This document shows, piece by piece, positions 16,552 through 28,206 of a stretch of DNA of 64,000 bases. The stretch's first letter is position 1, and the number at the start of each line of letters is the position of its first letter. The notes under the pieces are model-generated. The model saw nothing but the letters and a program-made list of their open reading frames with translations. It ran no database searches and had not been told where the DNA came from. This DNA comes from Lachnospiraceae bacterium (GTDB lineage Bacteria; Bacillota; Clostridia; Lachnospirales; Lachnospiraceae). Location of the stretch: the NCBI GenBank assembly GCA_017623675.1, contig JAGAOO010000024.1:61435-125434 (forward strand), read 5' to 3'. The translations under genes and the position numbers were made by a program.

Positions 16552-17661
16552 ATGACGACAGATAAGAAGCGAAGAATTGTACATATTCTAGTATATATTG
16601 TATGGGCTGTTATACTGTTGGGCTGTTACATAGCCATTTCTCAAACCGGCAGTGGTGCATTACATGCGGCCCTGATGAAAAGTGTGTTGTGCCTAATCTT
16701 AGGCGGAGGGTTTGCGATAATCGAGTTGATTTCGTATATTGTGAACCGGTTCCGGGATGCAAAACAGTCGGTAACAGACGGGGTTCGAGAACGCTACAAG
16801 AGGGAAAATGAAATCAGCTTAGAGGATGGATTGGAACGCATAGAAAAGAAACACTCGATTGCGACGCTTGCATGGGTGGGATTTGGACTATTGTTTGTGG
16901 TGGTTGGAGTCAGTGGTATTCAAAACTATGCAAAGGATAAGAAAAGCGGACCGATAGAGATTGTGTTAACACAGACCAGTGTGGAACAACAACGGAACAT
17001 CAATTCACGAAGAACATACAAGAGAAATCGATACTATCTGCAGGGAACTCAGGAATCGTCAGTGAAGAGATTTAATGTGACAGATTTGCTTAATCAGAAC
17101 ACCATGGATGCGATTAATGCGGAATCACCACGGGTGGTTATTCTTCAGTATCCGGAGACGAAAGCAATTCTGCAGGTTCAGGTGTATTTTGAAGATGGAA
17201 TGGTAGTAATACCCGATGGACCTGTACTCACCGGTTCAAATCATGTGGACGAGCCGGATTCAACGAACGTAACGACAACGGTTGATACCGAAGAAGCGAT
17301 TGCAACGACGGAGGAATTCGAATCGACGGAATTTGCAGAGGAAGGCGAAGGTGCTGAAGATGGTTATGAAGAGATTCCAATGGAGCACTTGTTAGGCGTG
17401 GACCGGCCAAGTGAAGGGGAGGAGCTTGCGACTACACAATTCAAACTGGAACACATGTGGTTTGAGGTTCTGTATGAAGATGGAGATTCGGCGTCAGAAG
17501 AGGATTATGTTGAACTGAGAGAAACCTATAGTATTGAGTCGAATCAGAAATATATGGTATACAGTGGATATGATGGAGCCTATGAAGTGATTGTAATATA
17601 CGATAGAGAAAGTTCGGTTGTGGATAGGCTTATTGCAAGAAAGAAAAAGGTTTCAAATTAG
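16552..17661 (+). CDS. Unknown membrane protein with acidic low-complexity linker
   Basis: The protein has 369 residues. Two membrane helices at about residues 10-30 and 38-60 are followed by a charged loop, then a third helix at about 103-122. A soluble region follows, containing a Thr/Glu-rich low-complexity stretch (about 230-280) and a final small beta domain. No family recognised. GAGGGGG precedes the ATG. It lies just upstream of the ribosomal L10 leader, where rplK-rplA would stand in many Firmicutes, but shows no relation to translation. Confidence 0.6.
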   Translation: MTTDKKRRIVHILVYIVWAVILLGCYIAISQTGSGALHAALMKSVLCLILGGGFAIIELISYIVNRFRDAKQSVTDGVRERYKRENEISLEDGLERIEKKHSIATLAWVGFGLLFVVVGVSGIQNYAKDKKSGPIEIVLTQTSVEQQRNINSRRTYKRNRYYLQGTQESSVKRFNVTDLLNQNTMDAINAESPRVVILQYPETKAILQVQVYFEDGMVVIPDGPVLTGSNHVDEPDSTNVTTTVDTEEAIATTEEFESTEFAEEGEGAEDGYEEIPMEHLLGVDRPSEGEELATTQFKLEHMWFEVLYEDGDSASEEDYVELRETYSIESNQKYMVYSGYDGAYEVIVIYDRESSVVDRLIARKKKVSN

Positions 17662-17664
17662 TTA

Positions 17665-17693
17665 TTGACAAATAAAAATGAATTTGTTATAGT
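17665..17693 (+). promoter_or_regulatory. Promoter of rplJL
   Basis: TTGACA (17665-17670) and TATAGT (17688-17693) with a 17-base spacer directly precede the L10 leader. Confidence 0.8.
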
Positions 17694-17697
17694 TGCA

Positions 17698-17790
17698 ACT
17701 GATGAACTGCCAAAGACAGCAGGTGCTGAGAAGCGTAAGGATAAAACGCCTGCCGAGGAAAGAATCGTTATGAACACATTCATGTACGTT
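17698..17790 (+). promoter_or_regulatory. Ribosomal protein L10 leader
   Basis: The leader shows the known L10-leader layout: 'GCCAAAGACAGCAGGTGC', 'GAAGCGTAAGG' and the complementary 'GCCTGCCGAGGAA' block, upstream of rplJ. In Firmicutes L10 (with L7/L12) binds this RNA and represses its own operon, here probably through the terminator that follows. Confidence 0.88.
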
Positions 17791-17818
17791 ATCCGGTCTT
17801 TGCAGACCGGATTTTTTA
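17791..17818 (+). terminator. Attenuator terminator of the L10 leader
   Basis: A 9-bp stem (17791-17799 with 17804-17812), TTGC loop and T-run lie between the L10 leader and rplJ. Its position suggests regulated rather than constitutive termination. Confidence 0.8.
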
Positions 17819-17865
17819 TTTCTTGAATTAGTGCAGTCATTGAATAATATAGGAGGTGCACTATC

Positions 17866-18360
17866 ATGGCTAAGGTAGAAATTAAGCAGCCAATCGTTGA
17901 CGAGATTAAAGCGAATGTAGAAGGCGCTGCTTCAGCAGTATTAGTGGATTACCGTGGACTTACCGTAGAGCAGGACACAAAACTTCGTAAGCAGTTAAGA
18001 GAAGCAGGTGTTGTCTATAAGGTATACAAGAATACTTTAATGAAGCGTGCATTTGAAGGCACAGATTTCGCTCAGTTAGATCCACATTTAGATGGACCAA
18101 GTGCGATTGCTATTTCTAAGACTGATGCAACAGCTCCGGCAAGAATTCTTGCTAAGTTTGCTAAGGATGCTGAAGCATTAGAAATCAAGGCTGGTATCGT
18201 AGAGGGAACTTATTACGATGCAAAGGGTATTCAGGTTATTTCTGCTATCCCTTCAAGAGAAGAATTACTGTCCAAGTTCCTTGGAAGCATTCAATCACCG
18301 GTTGCAAACTTTGCTCGTGTTATTAAGCAGATTGCAGAGCAAAAAGAACAGGAAGCATAA
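17866..18360 (+). CDS. rplJ: 50S ribosomal protein L10
   Basis: L10, 164 residues, of normal length. The N-terminal globular domain binds 23S rRNA (motif V-D-Y-R-G-L-T near residues 26-32) and the C-terminal helix anchors L7/L12 dimers to form the stalk. AGGAGG precedes the ATG. First gene of the rplJ-rplL unit, controlled by the L10 leader just upstream. Confidence 0.97.
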   Translation: MAKVEIKQPIVDEIKANVEGAASAVLVDYRGLTVEQDTKLRKQLREAGVVYKVYKNTLMKRAFEGTDFAQLDPHLDGPSAIAISKTDATAPARILAKFAKDAEALEIKAGIVEGTYYDAKGIQVISAIPSREELLSKFLGSIQSPVANFARVIKQIAEQKEQEA

Positions 18361-18434
18361 TAATTGCTAAGATGTTCCAATGAAACATTCCAATATGGAA
18401 ATAAGAAAATAAAAGTATAATGGAGGATATTAAA

Positions 18435-18806
18435 ATGACTACTCAGGAAATTATTGAAGTTATTAAAGGTTTATCAGTATTAGAGTTAAATGAATTAGTT
18501 AAGGCATGTGAAGAAGAATTCGGTGTTTCTGCAGCAGCAGGTGTTGTAGTTGCAGCAGCAGGTGCTGGTGATGCAGCAGGCGCAGCAGAAGAGAAGGATG
18601 AGTTCAACGTAGAGTTAACAGAAGTTGGTCCTAACAAGGTTAAGGTTATCAAGGTTGTTCGTGAAGTTACCGGCTTAGGCTTAAAGGAAGCTAAGGACGT
18701 AGTTGATGGCGCACCTAAGATGTTAAAGGAAGGTGCTTCTAAGGCTGAGGCTGAGGATATCAAGACTAAGTTAGAAGCTGAAGGCGCTAAGGTTACCTTA
18801 AAGTAA
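18435..18806 (+). CDS. rplL: 50S ribosomal protein L7/L12
   Basis: L7/L12, 123 residues from ATG 18435 (GGAGG 9 bases upstream; an in-frame ATG at 18420 has no ribosome-binding site). The N-terminal dimerisation helix pair, Ala/Gly-rich hinge (about residues 35-52) and C-terminal factor-binding domain with '[21 protein letters not shown]' are all present. It recruits GTPase factors to the ribosome. A terminator follows. Confidence 0.97.
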   Translation: MTTQEIIEVIKGLSVLELNELVKACEEEFGVSAAAGVVVAAAGAGDAAGAAEEKDEFNVELTEVGPNKVKVIKVVREVTGLGLKEAKDVVDGAPKMLKEGASKAEAEDIKTKLEAEGAKVTLK

Positions 18807-18828
18807 TTGAATCCTTTATAGACATGAC

Positions 18829-18867
18829 AAAGGGCTTTTGCAGAATTGCAGGAGCCCTTTTTATTTA
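18829..18867 (+). terminator. Terminator between rplL and rpoB
   Basis: Stem AAAGGGC/GCCCTTT with inner pairing TTGCA/TGCA and a T-rich tail. It may be partial, tuning rpoBC against rplJL as in other bacteria. Confidence 0.75.
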
Positions 18868-18880
18868 TAATAAAAAAATG

Positions 18881-18909
18881 TTGACACCACTTGACTTCGG
18901 TGCTATTAT
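18881..18909 (+). promoter_or_regulatory. Promoter of rpoBC
   Basis: TTGACA (18881-18886) and TATTAT (18904-18909) with a 17-base spacer lie about 95 bases before rpoB. Confidence 0.75.
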
Positions 18910-19003
18910 ATTATAGCGTGACTATCGTGGGTCGGTTTGCCCATGTAGTTGTAGGGATACGACAAGAGTTACCATACTTTTAGTTCAAGGGGTGAAACCA
19001 GTA

Positions 19004-22000
19004 ATGGAAAAAACAAGGATTAATCCTATCAAATCAGGCAAAGGAATCAGAATGAGCTATTCAAGAAGCAACGAAGTTCTTGATATGCCGAATCTTATTG
19101 AAGTTCAGAAGAATTCATATGATTGGTTCCTGACAGAGGGTCTGAAAGAAGCGTTTGATGACATTTCTCCTATTGAAGATGTCAGCGGCCGGTATTGCAT
19201 GGAGTTTATTGGCTACCAGTTATGTCGGGACGATGTAAAGTATTCAATTGAGGAATGTAAGGAACGGGATGCAACATATGCAGCACCGTTAAAAGTAACT
19301 GTACGTCTTCGTAAGAAGGAAACAGATGAGATGAGTACCCATGACATTTTTATCGGTGATTTGCCATTAATGACAGAGACCGGTACATTTGTAATCAATG
19401 GTGCTGAACGTGTTATTGTCAGTCAGTTAGTTCGTTCACCGGGTATTTATTATGCCATTGGACATGATAAAATCGGTAAGGAGCTTTATTCGTGTACCGT
19501 AATTCCGAATCGTGGTGCATGGCTGGAATACGAAACAGATTCTAATAATGTATTTTCTGTACGTGTTGACCGAACCAGAAAGGTGCCGATTACCGTTTTG
19601 ATTCGTTCTCTTGGTGTGGGAACCAATGCAGAAATCATTGATTTATTTGGTGAAGAGCCAAAGATTTTGGCAAGTATTGAAAAGGATCCTTCCACTGACT
19701 ACGAAAGTGGTCTGCTGGAACTTTATAAGAAAATCAGACCGGGCGAGCCTCTTGCTGTTGAAAGTGCGGAAAGCCTGATTAATAGTATGTTTTTTGACCC
19801 TAAGAGATATGATTTGGCAAAAGTTGGTAGATATAAATTCAATAAGAAACTGGCATTACAGAATCGTATTGTCGGATATGTACTTACAGAAGATGTTGTA
19901 AATAATTCCACAGGTGAGATTATTGCATCGGCTGGAGATAAGGTAACCTTGGAATTGGCAAATGCAATTCAAGATGCAGCAGTTCCATATGTTATGATTC
20001 AGACAGAGGAGAGAAATGTAAAAGTATTATCTAATATGATGGTAAATCTGGCTGAATATGTGGATTTTGATCCGAAAGAACTGGGTATTGTTGAAAGAGT
20101 ATATTATCCGGTATTAAAAGGCTTATTAGAGCAGTTTACCGGAGAAGAATTAAAGACAGAGATTCAGAAGAATCTGTCCGATTTGATTCCAAAGCATATA
20201 ACAAAGGAAGATATTTTCGCTTCTATTAATTACAATATGCATTTAGAGTATGGTATTGGTAATCAGGATGATATTGATCATTTGGGTAACAGACGTATTC
20301 GTGCAGTAGGTGAATTGTTACAGAATCAGTATCGTATTGGTTTGTCACGTTTGGAACGTGTCGTTCGGGAACGTATGACAACTCAGGATGCAGATACCAT
20401 TTCTGCTTCTTCCTTAATTAACATTAAACCGGTGACGGCTGCAGTAAAGGAATTTTTTGGAAGTTCCCAGTTATCACAGTTTATGGATCAGAACAATCCG
20501 TTGTCTGAGTTGACACATAAGAGACGTTTATCTGCATTGGGTCCTGGTGGTCTTTCCAGAGATCGTGCAGGTTTCGAGGTTCGAGACGTTCATTATACTC
20601 ATTATGGTAGAATGTGTCCAATTGAGACACCTGAAGGTCCTAACATCGGTTTGATTAACTCGCTGGCTTGTTATGCACGAATTAATCAGTATGGATTCGT
20701 GGAAGCACCTTACCGTAAACTGGACAAGAGTGATCCTGAGAATCCGGTGGTTACAAATGAGGTTGTATATCTGACCGCTGATGATGAAGATAAATTTGTA
20801 GTTGCACAGGCAAACGAACCATTAGACGAACAGGGACACTTTGTAAATAGCAATGTATCCGGTCGTTTCAGAGAGGAAACTTCTGAATTTCCGAAGAATC
20901 GTGTAGATTTGATGGACGTATCACCAAAGATGGTATTCTCAGTGGCTACCTCCATGATTCCATTCTTGCAGAATGATGATGCAAACCGTGCTTTGATGGG
21001 ATCTAACATGCAGCGTCAGGCAGTTCCGCTTTTGAAAACAGAGTCACCAATTGTTGGTACCGGTATGGAAGCAAAAGCAGCAGTAGATTCCGGTGTTTGT
21101 ATCGTAGCAAAGCATGCCGGTGTGGTTGAGAAGTCTTCCAGCAAGGAAATTGTGATTCGTTGTGAGGACGGAACGAAAGATACCTATCATGTAATCAAGT
21201 TTGCTCGAAGCAATCAGGGTAACTGTATGAATCAAAGACCAATCGTTTGCAAGGGTGACAAGGTGGAAGCCGGTGAGGTAATTGCTGACGGACCATCAAC
21301 TGCAGGCGGAGAGATTGCACTGGGTAAGAATCCGTTAATCGGTTTCATGACCTGGGAAGGTTACAATTACGAGGATGCGGTTTTATTAAGTGAGCGTTTG
21401 GTTCAGGACGATGTATATACTTCGGTTCATATTGAAGAATATGAGGCAGAAGCCAGAGATACTAAGTTAGGTCAGGAAGAAATCACCAGAGACTTAGCCG
21501 GTTTAAGTGATGATGCATTAAAGGATTTGGATGAAAATGGTATCATTCGTATTGGTGCAGAGGTTCGTGCCGGAGATATTCTGGTTGGTAAGGTAACACC
21601 AAAGGGAGAAACCGAGCTGACTGCTGAAGAAAGACTGTTACGTGCAATCTTCGGTGAGAAAGCAAGAGAGGTTCGTGATACTTCCCTTCGTGTACCACAT
21701 GGTGCATTTGGTGTTGTTATGGACACAAAGGTGTTTACAAGAGAGAATGGAGATGAACTTCCACCGGGAGTAAACAAGTCCGTTCGTGTATATATTGCTC
21801 AGAAGAGAAAGATTTCTGTTGGTGATAAGATGGCTGGTCGTCATGGTAATAAGGGTGTCGTTTCCCGTATTTTACCGGTTGAGGATATGCCGTTCTTACC
21901 AAACGGAAGACCTTTGGATATCGTATTGAATCCATTGGGCGTACCTTCCCGTATGAATATCGGACAGGTATTGGAGACACATTTAAGTCTTGCTGCTAAT

Positions 22001-22828
22001 GTATTAGGTTTCAAGATAAGCACTCCTGTATTTGACGGTGCCAACGAGGAAGAAATTATGGAAACTCTGGAGATTGCAAATGATTATGCAAATGAGGAGT
22101 GGGATACCTTCAAGGAAAAGTGGGGCGACAGCTTAAATGATGAAGTATTAGATTACTTATATGAGAATCGTGACCACAGAAGTGAATGGAAGGGTGTTCC
22201 AATTAACCGAACCGGTAAGGTTCAGCTTCGTGACGGACGTACCGGAGAGGAATTCGATGGTCCGGTTACCATTGGTTTCATGCATTACCTGAAGCTGCAT
22301 CACTTGGTAGACGATAAGATTCATGCTCGTTCTACCGGTCCTTACTCGCTGGTTACCCAGCAGCCATTAGGTGGTAAGGCACAGTTTGGTGGACAGCGTT
22401 TTGGTGAGATGGAAGTTTGGGCATTGGAAGCTTATGGTGCTTCCTATACCTTGCAGGAAATCTTAACTGTGAAATCCGATGATGTTGTGGGACGTGTAAA
22501 GACCTACGAAGCAATTATTAAAGGTGATAATATCCCAGAACCTGGTATTCCGGAATCCTTTAAGGTATTGTTAAAAGAATTACAGTCTCTTGCATTAGAT
22601 GTCAAAGTATATGACGAGAATAATGAAGAGGTAGAATTCAGTGAGACCATTAATTATGGTGACGAGAACCTTCGTCCTATGATTGAAGGCGACGATATCA
22701 AGAACAATGATGAATATAATCAGTATGATGGTTATAATCAGGTTGATGAACAGGGTGAATACATCGACGAGGCAGATGAAGAAGATGACTACGTGGATGA
22801 TATGGACTATGATGGTTCAGAAGAATAA
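19004..22828 (+). CDS. rpoB: RNA polymerase beta subunit
   Basis: The beta subunit has 1274 residues from ATG 19004 (AAGGGG about 10 bases upstream; a GTG at 18992 is the alternative). The rifampicin-binding cluster is wild-type in appearance ([20 protein letters not shown]), and the GNKG and '[13 protein letters not shown]' regions that contact template and beta-prime are intact. The C-terminal tail is strongly acidic and Tyr/Asp-rich, beyond the conserved core. rpoC starts 21 bases downstream. Confidence 0.98.
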   Translation: MEKTRINPIKSGKGIRMSYSRSNEVLDMPNLIEVQKNSYDWFLTEGLKEAFDDISPIEDVSGRYCMEFIGYQLCRDDVKYSIEECKERDATYAAPLKVTVRLRKKETDEMSTHDIFIGDLPLMTETGTFVINGAERVIVSQLVRSPGIYYAIGHDKIGKELYSCTVIPNRGAWLEYETDSNNVFSVRVDRTRKVPITVLIRSLGVGTNAEIIDLFGEEPKILASIEKDPSTDYESGLLELYKKIRPGEPLAVESAESLINSMFFDPKRYDLAKVGRYKFNKKLALQNRIVGYVLTEDVVNNSTGEIIASAGDKVTLELANAIQDAAVPYVMIQTEERNVKVLSNMMVNLAEYVDFDPKELGIVERVYYPVLKGLLEQFTGEELKTEIQKNLSDLIPKHITKEDIFASINYNMHLEYGIGNQDDIDHLGNRRIRAVGELLQNQYRIGLSRLERVVRERMTTQDADTISASSLINIKPVTAAVKEFFGSSQLSQFMDQNNPLSELTHKRRLSALGPGGLSRDRAGFEVRDVHYTHYGRMCPIETPEGPNIGLINSLACYARINQYGFVEAPYRKLDKSDPENPVVTNEVVYLTADDEDKFVVAQANEPLDEQGHFVNSNVSGRFREETSEFPKNRVDLMDVSPKMVFSVATSMIPFLQNDDANRALMGSNMQRQAVPLLKTESPIVGTGMEAKAAVDSGVCIVAKHAGVVEKSSSKEIVIRCEDGTKDTYHVIKFARSNQGNCMNQRPIVCKGDKVEAGEVIADGPSTAGGEIALGKNPLIGFMTWEGYNYEDAVLLSERLVQDDVYTSVHIEEYEAEARDTKLGQEEITRDLAGLSDDALKDLDENGIIRIGAEVRAGDILVGKVTPKGETELTAEERLLRAIFGEKAREVRDTSLRVPHGAFGVVMDTKVFTRENGDELPPGVNKSVRVYIAQKRKISVGDKMAGRHGNKGVVSRILPVEDMPFLPNGRPLDIVLNPLGVPSRMNIGQVLETHLSLAANVLGFKISTPVFDGANEEEIMETLEIANDYANEEWDTFKEKWGDSLNDEVLDYLYENRDHRSEWKGVPINRTGKVQLRDGRTGEEFDGPVTIGFMHYLKLHHLVDDKIHARSTGPYSLVTQQPLGGKAQFGGQRFGEMEVWALEAYGASYTLQEILTVKSDDVVGRVKTYEAIIKGDNIPEPGIPESFKVLLKELQSLALDVKVYDENNEEVEFSETINYGDENLRPMIEGDDIKNNDEYNQYDGYNQVDEQGEYIDEADEEDDYVDDMDYDGSEE

Positions 22829-22849
22829 TAATGGAAGGAGTACTACGAG

Positions 22850-25800
22850 ATGTCAAATATGAATAATCAAGAAGTAGACCAGCCAATTAACTTTGACTCC
22901 ATTAAGATTGGGTTAGCTTCTCCTGATAAAATTAGAGAATGGTCTCATGGTGAAGTAAAGAAGCCGGAGACAATCAATTATAGAACCTTAAAGCCGGAAA
23001 AGGACGGTTTGTTCTGTGAGCGCATTTTCGGACCAAGTAAGGACTGGGAATGTCATTGTGGTAAATACAAGAAGGTTCGTTATAAGGGTGTCATCTGTGA
23101 CCGTTGTGGCGTAGAGGTAACCAAGGCAAATGTCCGTAGAGAGCGTATGGGACATATTGAACTGGCAGCACCTGTTTCACATATCTGGTATTTTAAGGGA
23201 ATTCCTAGCCGGATGGGTCTGTTGTTAGACAAGTCTCCAAGAGAATTGGAGAAAGTATTATACTTTGCTTCCTATATTGTTCTGGATCCGGGTGAGACAG
23301 ACTTAAAGTATAAGGATGTATTATCTGAAAAAGAATACCGGGATGCAGAAGAAAAGTTTGGTTTTGGTTCTTTCCGTGCAGGTATGGGCGCAGAATCTAT
23401 TAAGGAATTGCTACAGGCAATTGATTTGGAAAAGGATTATGAGGAGTTAAGTAAAGAACTCAAGAATTCTACCGGTCAGAAGCGTGCTAAGATTATTAAG
23501 CGTTTAGAGGTTGTTGAAGCTTTCCGTTCCTCTCATAATAAGCCGGAATGGATGATTTTAGATGTAGTACCGGTTATCCCTCCGGATATCCGTCCTATGG
23601 TACAGTTAGATGGTGGACGATTCGCTACCTCTGACTTGAATGATTTGTACAGAAGAATTATCAACCGGAACAATCGTTTAAAGAGATTGTTGGAATTAGG
23701 TGCTCCTGATATTATCGTTCGAAATGAGAAGAGAATGTTACAGGAAGCAGTAGATTCTTTGATTGATAACGGTAGACGGGGAAGAGCTGTTACCGGTCCT
23801 GGTAACCGTGCATTGAAGTCTTTATCCGATATGTTAAAGGGTAAACAGGGACGATTCCGTCAGAACCTGCTTGGTAAGCGTGTTGACTATTCCGGACGTT
23901 CCGTTATCGTTGTTGGACCGGAACTTAAGATTTACCAGTGTGGTTTGCCTAAGGAAATGGCAATTGAGTTGTTTAAGCCATTCGTAATGAAGGAATTAGT
24001 TGCCAATAAGCAGGCACACAATATTAAATATGCCAAGAAAATGGTAGAAAAATTAGACCCGGTTGTTTGGGATGTATTAGAGGAAGTTATTAAAGAGCAT
24101 CCGGTAATGTTAAACCGTGCTCCTACACTTCACAGACTTGGTATTCAGGCATTTGAGCCGATTCTGGTTGAAGGTAAGGCAATTAAGCTGCATCCATTGG
24201 TATGTACTGCTTACAATGCGGACTTTGACGGTGACCAGATGGCTGTCCACCTTCCATTGTCTGTAGAGGCTCAGGCAGAATGCAGATTCTTACTGCTTTC
24301 TCCAAACAACCTGTTAAAGCCTTCGGATGGTGCTCCTGTAGCAGTACCTTCTCAGGATATGGTATTAGGTATTTATTACCTGACCATGATGAAGGAAGGA
24401 GATAAAGGCGAGGGTAAGGCTTTCAAGTCTGAAAACGAAGCAATTTTAGCTTATGAAAACAAGGAAATCACCTTACATGCGAAGATTAAGGTTCGTGTAA
24501 AGGGTGAGGATTTAGATGGAAATCCGATTTCAAGAGTCATTGAAACTACACTAGGACGATTGATTTTCAATGAAATCATTCCTCAGGATTTGGGCTTTGT
24601 AGACCGTACTAAGCCGGAAAATGCTTTGTTGCCGGAAATTGATTTCCATGTAGGCAAGAAGCAGTTGAAGCCAATTTTGGATAAGTGTATTAATACTCAT
24701 GGTGCAACCAAGACTGCAGAAGTATTGGATGACATTAAGAGTATGGGTTATAAGTATTCAACCAGAAGTGCAATGACAGTATCTATTTCTGATATGACCG
24801 TACCGGAAGCAAAGAAACAGATTCTGGGTGAAGCACAGGGAACCGTTGATAAGATTAATAAAATGTTCCGTCGTGGTTTGATGACAGAGGAAGAACGTTA
24901 TACTCGTGTTGTTAAGACCTGGCAGCAGGCAGATGACCAGTTAACGAAGGCTCTGTTGGATGGTTTGGATAAGTATAATAACATTTATATGATGGCAGAT
25001 TCCGGTGCCCGTGGTTCGAACCAGCAGATTAAGCAGTTAGCAGGTATGCGTGGTTTGATGGCAGATACAACCGGTCGTACCATTGAGTTGCCGATTAAGG
25101 CAAACTTCCGTGAAGGTCTGAACGTATTGGAATACTTTATTTCTGCACATGGTGCACGTAAGGGTCTTTCTGATACCGCCCTTCGTACTGCCGATTCCGG
25201 TTATTTAACCAGACGTCTGGTTGATGTATCTCAGGATTTGATTATTCGTGAGGTAGACTGCTGTGCCGGTAAGCCGGTAGAAGAAATTCCGGGTATGGTA
25301 GTAGAAGAATTCTCAGATGGTAAGGAAATTATCGAGACCTTTAAGGAACGTATTACCGGACGATATACAGCAGTAGATATCTTTGATAAAGACGGTAATA
25401 TGATTGTAAAACATAATCATATGATTAATCCAAAGCGTGCTGCCGCAGTTGTAGAACGTGGTGTAGATGAAAATGGTAATCCGATTGTCGACCCAGAACA
25501 TGGCGTAACCGGAAAGTTAAAGATTCGTACAATCTTAACCTGTAAGTCACACTTAGGTGTATGTGCAAAATGTTATGGTGCCAACATGGCAACCGGTCAG
25601 CCGGTTCAGGTTGGTGAAGCAGTTGGTATTATTGCTGCTCAGTCTATCGGTGAACCGGGTACACAGTTGACCATGCGTACCTTCCATACCGGTGGTGTTG
25701 CAGGTGACGATATTACACAGGGTCTTCCTCGTGTCGAGGAATTATTTGAGGCACGTAAGCCAAAGGGTCTTGCAATCATTGCAGAATTCGGCGGTGAAGT

Positions 25801-26608
25801 GACCATTAATAATATCAAGACCAAGCGTGAAGTGGTAATCAGCAATAAAGAAACCGGTGAGAGCAAGGCATATCTGATTCCTTATGGTTCCCGTATCAAG
25901 GTACAGGATGGGCAGGTGTTAGAGGCCGGTGATGAATTGACAGAAGGTTCTGTAAATCCACACGATATCTTGAAGATTAAGGGTGTTCGTGCGGTACAAG
26001 ATTACATGTTGCGTGAAGTTCAGCGTGTATACCGGTTACAGGGTGTTGATATCAATGATAAGCATATTGAGATTATCGTTCGTCAGATGTTAAAGAAGAT
26101 TAAGATTGAAGAAGGCGGAGATTCAGAATACTTACCGGGTACTTTAGTAGATGTTCTGGATTTCGAAGAGAAGAATGCAGAGTTAATCGAGCAGGGCTTA
26201 GAGCCGGCACAGGGTACTCAGTCGATTCTTGGTATTACCAAGGCTTCTCTGGCAACCGATTCCTTCTTATCAGCAGCATCCTTCCAGGAGACTACGAAGG
26301 TATTAACAGAAGCCGCAATCAAGGGTAAGACCGATGCATTGATTGGTTTGAAGGAAAATGTATTGCTTGGTAAGTTAATTCCTGCCGGTACCGGTATGAA
26401 GCGTTATCGTTCCGTTAAGTTGGATTCAGAGGATTTCATTTTCCATGATGATGATATTCTGGATTTTGGCGATGATGAGGATGAGACAGTAGAAGAAACC
26501 GATAGTTTAGAAATTTCTGAGGAAACAGAAGATACTGAATATGCAGATGAGGCAGAAGAAGCTGTTTCAGTTGCAGAACAGGCATCCGAAGATTCTACAG
26601 AAGAATAG
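22850..26608 (+). CDS. rpoC: RNA polymerase beta' subunit
   Basis: A 1252-residue beta-prime subunit. The N-terminal zinc site C-x-C-x12-C-x2-C is at about residues 64-85. The catalytic N-A-D-F-D-G-D metal-binding loop is at 456-462 and the trigger loop and bridge helix are intact. A second Cys cluster (around C-C-A-G ... [11 protein letters not shown]) is also present. The C-terminus ends in an acidic low-complexity tail like that of RpoB. AAGGAG precedes the ATG. Unlike the common order, it is followed by deoC rather than rpsL-rpsG-fusA. Confidence 0.98.
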   Translation: MSNMNNQEVDQPINFDSIKIGLASPDKIREWSHGEVKKPETINYRTLKPEKDGLFCERIFGPSKDWECHCGKYKKVRYKGVICDRCGVEVTKANVRRERMGHIELAAPVSHIWYFKGIPSRMGLLLDKSPRELEKVLYFASYIVLDPGETDLKYKDVLSEKEYRDAEEKFGFGSFRAGMGAESIKELLQAIDLEKDYEELSKELKNSTGQKRAKIIKRLEVVEAFRSSHNKPEWMILDVVPVIPPDIRPMVQLDGGRFATSDLNDLYRRIINRNNRLKRLLELGAPDIIVRNEKRMLQEAVDSLIDNGRRGRAVTGPGNRALKSLSDMLKGKQGRFRQNLLGKRVDYSGRSVIVVGPELKIYQCGLPKEMAIELFKPFVMKELVANKQAHNIKYAKKMVEKLDPVVWDVLEEVIKEHPVMLNRAPTLHRLGIQAFEPILVEGKAIKLHPLVCTAYNADFDGDQMAVHLPLSVEAQAECRFLLLSPNNLLKPSDGAPVAVPSQDMVLGIYYLTMMKEGDKGEGKAFKSENEAILAYENKEITLHAKIKVRVKGEDLDGNPISRVIETTLGRLIFNEIIPQDLGFVDRTKPENALLPEIDFHVGKKQLKPILDKCINTHGATKTAEVLDDIKSMGYKYSTRSAMTVSISDMTVPEAKKQILGEAQGTVDKINKMFRRGLMTEEERYTRVVKTWQQADDQLTKALLDGLDKYNNIYMMADSGARGSNQQIKQLAGMRGLMADTTGRTIELPIKANFREGLNVLEYFISAHGARKGLSDTALRTADSGYLTRRLVDVSQDLIIREVDCCAGKPVEEIPGMVVEEFSDGKEIIETFKERITGRYTAVDIFDKDGNMIVKHNHMINPKRAAAVVERGVDENGNPIVDPEHGVTGKLKIRTILTCKSHLGVCAKCYGANMATGQPVQVGEAVGIIAAQSIGEPGTQLTMRTFHTGGVAGDDITQGLPRVEELFEARKPKGLAIIAEFGGEVTINNIKTKREVVISNKETGESKAYLIPYGSRIKVQDGQVLEAGDELTEGSVNPHDILKIKGVRAVQDYMLREVQRVYRLQGVDINDKHIEIIVRQMLKKIKIEEGGDSEYLPGTLVDVLDFEEKNAELIEQGLEPAQGTQSILGITKASLATDSFLSAASFQETTKVLTEAAIKGKTDALIGLKENVLLGKLIPAGTGMKRYRSVKLDSEDFIFHDDDILDFGDDEDETVEETDSLEISEETEDTEYADEAEEAVSVAEQASEDSTEE

Positions 26609-26627
26609 TAAAGATTATAAAATGATG

Positions 26628-26672
26628 AAATGTCCCCAGAGTCGATGCAGATTCGGCCACTGGGGACATTTG
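26628..26672 (+). terminator. Hairpin after rpoC
   Basis: An 11-bp perfect stem (26628-26638 with 26661-26671) with a 22-base loop follows the rpoC stop. The T-run is only three to four bases, so it may be a weak terminator or RNA-processing signal. Confidence 0.55.
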
Positions 26673-26701
26673 ACTAAGTGGAAACGACAGGAGGAACCAT
26701 C

Positions 26702-27364
26702 GTGAAATTTTCTAAATATTTTGATCATACGATTTTAAAGGCGGATGCAACAGCAAAAGATGTGAAACAGATTTGTCAGGAAGCAAAGGACTATGATTTT
26801 GCTTCCGTATGTGTGAATTCTTATTATACACCTTTAGTAGCAGAAGAACTAAAGGATACAGATGTGAAGGTATGTACAGTAATAGGTTTCCCGCTGGGAG
26901 CCATGTCAACCCTAAGTAAAAAAATGGAAACCATTGATGCCATCGAAAACGGTGCCGATGAAATAGATATGGTTATTAATGTAGGCGCACTAAAAGCAAA
27001 GGATTATGAAGAGGTACTGTATGATATCAAAGAGGTAAAAGACGCCTGCATTCATAATCCTGCATGGAAGGAAGCAACATTAAAGGTAATTATTGAAACC
27101 TGCTTATTAACAGATGAAGAAAAAGTGAAGGCATGTGAACTGGCAGTCGAAGCAGGTGCAGATTTTGTCAAGACATCCACCGGCTTTAGTACAGGTGGAG
27201 CAACGGCAGAAGATGTAGCCCTGATGAAGAAAACGGTATCCGGCAAAGCATGGGTGAAGGCTTCCGGCGGTATCCGGGATTTGGAAACTGCGAAAGCAAT
27301 GATTCAGGCAGGTGCAGACCGATTAGGAACAAGTGCTACGGTAAAAATTGTAGAAGAAATGTAA
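26702..27364 (+). CDS. deoC: Deoxyribose-phosphate aldolase
   Basis: The enzyme has 220 residues and starts at GTG 26702, which has AGGAGG at 26690-26695; this gives the family's normal N-terminus [10 protein letters not shown]. It cleaves 2-deoxyribose 5-phosphate to acetaldehyde and glyceraldehyde 3-phosphate in deoxynucleoside breakdown. The Schiff-base Lys157 in V-K-T-S-T-G-F and the proton-relay Lys in W-V-K-A-S-G-G are present. It is followed 14 bases later by an exonuclease III gene, a plausible DNA salvage/repair pair. Confidence 0.95.
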   Translation: MKFSKYFDHTILKADATAKDVKQICQEAKDYDFASVCVNSYYTPLVAEELKDTDVKVCTVIGFPLGAMSTLSKKMETIDAIENGADEIDMVINVGALKAKDYEEVLYDIKEVKDACIHNPAWKEATLKVIIETCLLTDEEKVKACELAVEAGADFVKTSTGFSTGGATAEDVALMKKTVSGKAWVKASGGIRDLETAKAMIQAGADRLGTSATVKIVEEM

Positions 27365-27378
27365 ATTAGGAGGTCAAT

Positions 27379-28134
27379 ATGAAATTAATCTCTTGGAATG
27401 TGAATGGCTTGCGGGCTTGTGTACAAAAGAACTTTATGGAAAGCTTTCAGGCATTGGATGCAGATGTATTTTGTCTGCAGGAAACAAAGCTTCAGGAAGG
27501 ACAGATTGAACTGGAGTTAGAAGGATACTATCAATACTGGAATTATGCAGAGAAGAAGGGCTATTCCGGTACGGCAATTTTCACAAGAAATGAGCCAATG
27601 AATGTGACATATGGTATTGGAATGGAAGAACATGACAAAGAAGGACGGGTAATTACTCTGGAATATCCGGAATATTATATGGTAACAGTATATGTACCGA
27701 ATTCTCAGAATGAATTGGCCAGATTACCATATCGTATGCAGTGGGAAGCAGATTTCTTGGCATATTTGAAGAAATTAGAAGAAACAAAACCTGTTATTTA
27801 CTGTGGGGACCTGAATGTGGCACATCAGGAAATCGATTTGAAGAATCCTAAGACCAATCGGAAAAATGCGGGATTTACAGATGAAGAACGGGCTTGTTTT
27901 TCAAAGGTTTTAGAAAGTGGATTCATTGACACCTTCCGATATTTTTATCCGGATCAGACAGACATTTATTCCTGGTGGTCGTATCGCTTTAGTGCCAGAG
28001 CGAAAAATGCAGGGTGGCGGATTGACTATTTCTGTGTATCAGAATGTTTAAAGGATAAACTACAGGATGCAAAGATTCATACAGATATTATGGGCTCGGA
28101 TCATTGTCCGGTAGAATTAGACATTGCATTATAG
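27379..28134 (+). CDS. xth: Exodeoxyribonuclease III / AP endonuclease
   Basis: A 251-residue Mg-dependent endonuclease/exonuclease/phosphatase-fold enzyme. The start '[13 protein letters not shown]', the metal Glu in L-Q-E-T-K, the Y-x-P-N-S strand, the catalytic Asp/Asn in C-G-D-L-N-V-A-H and the final G-S-D-H-C-P-V are intact. It cuts at abasic sites in base-excision repair. TAGGAGG precedes the ATG. It probably shares a transcript with deoC. Confidence 0.95.
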   Translation: MKLISWNVNGLRACVQKNFMESFQALDADVFCLQETKLQEGQIELELEGYYQYWNYAEKKGYSGTAIFTRNEPMNVTYGIGMEEHDKEGRVITLEYPEYYMVTVYVPNSQNELARLPYRMQWEADFLAYLKKLEETKPVIYCGDLNVAHQEIDLKNPKTNRKNAGFTDEERACFSKVLESGFIDTFRYFYPDQTDIYSWWSYRFSARAKNAGWRIDYFCVSECLKDKLQDAKIHTDIMGSDHCPVELDIAL

Positions 28135-28206
28135 GAGAAAACTGTGTTAATTTGGAATGGAGGGTATGTGATAAGCTGTTAACGACAATAAGAATGGAGT
28201 GCTTGC

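Noticed and set aside
18443-18763. Long antisense ORF opposite rplL
   Set aside because: It mirrors the Ala/Lys codon bias of rplL; no ribosome-binding site or independent homology. Shadow frame.
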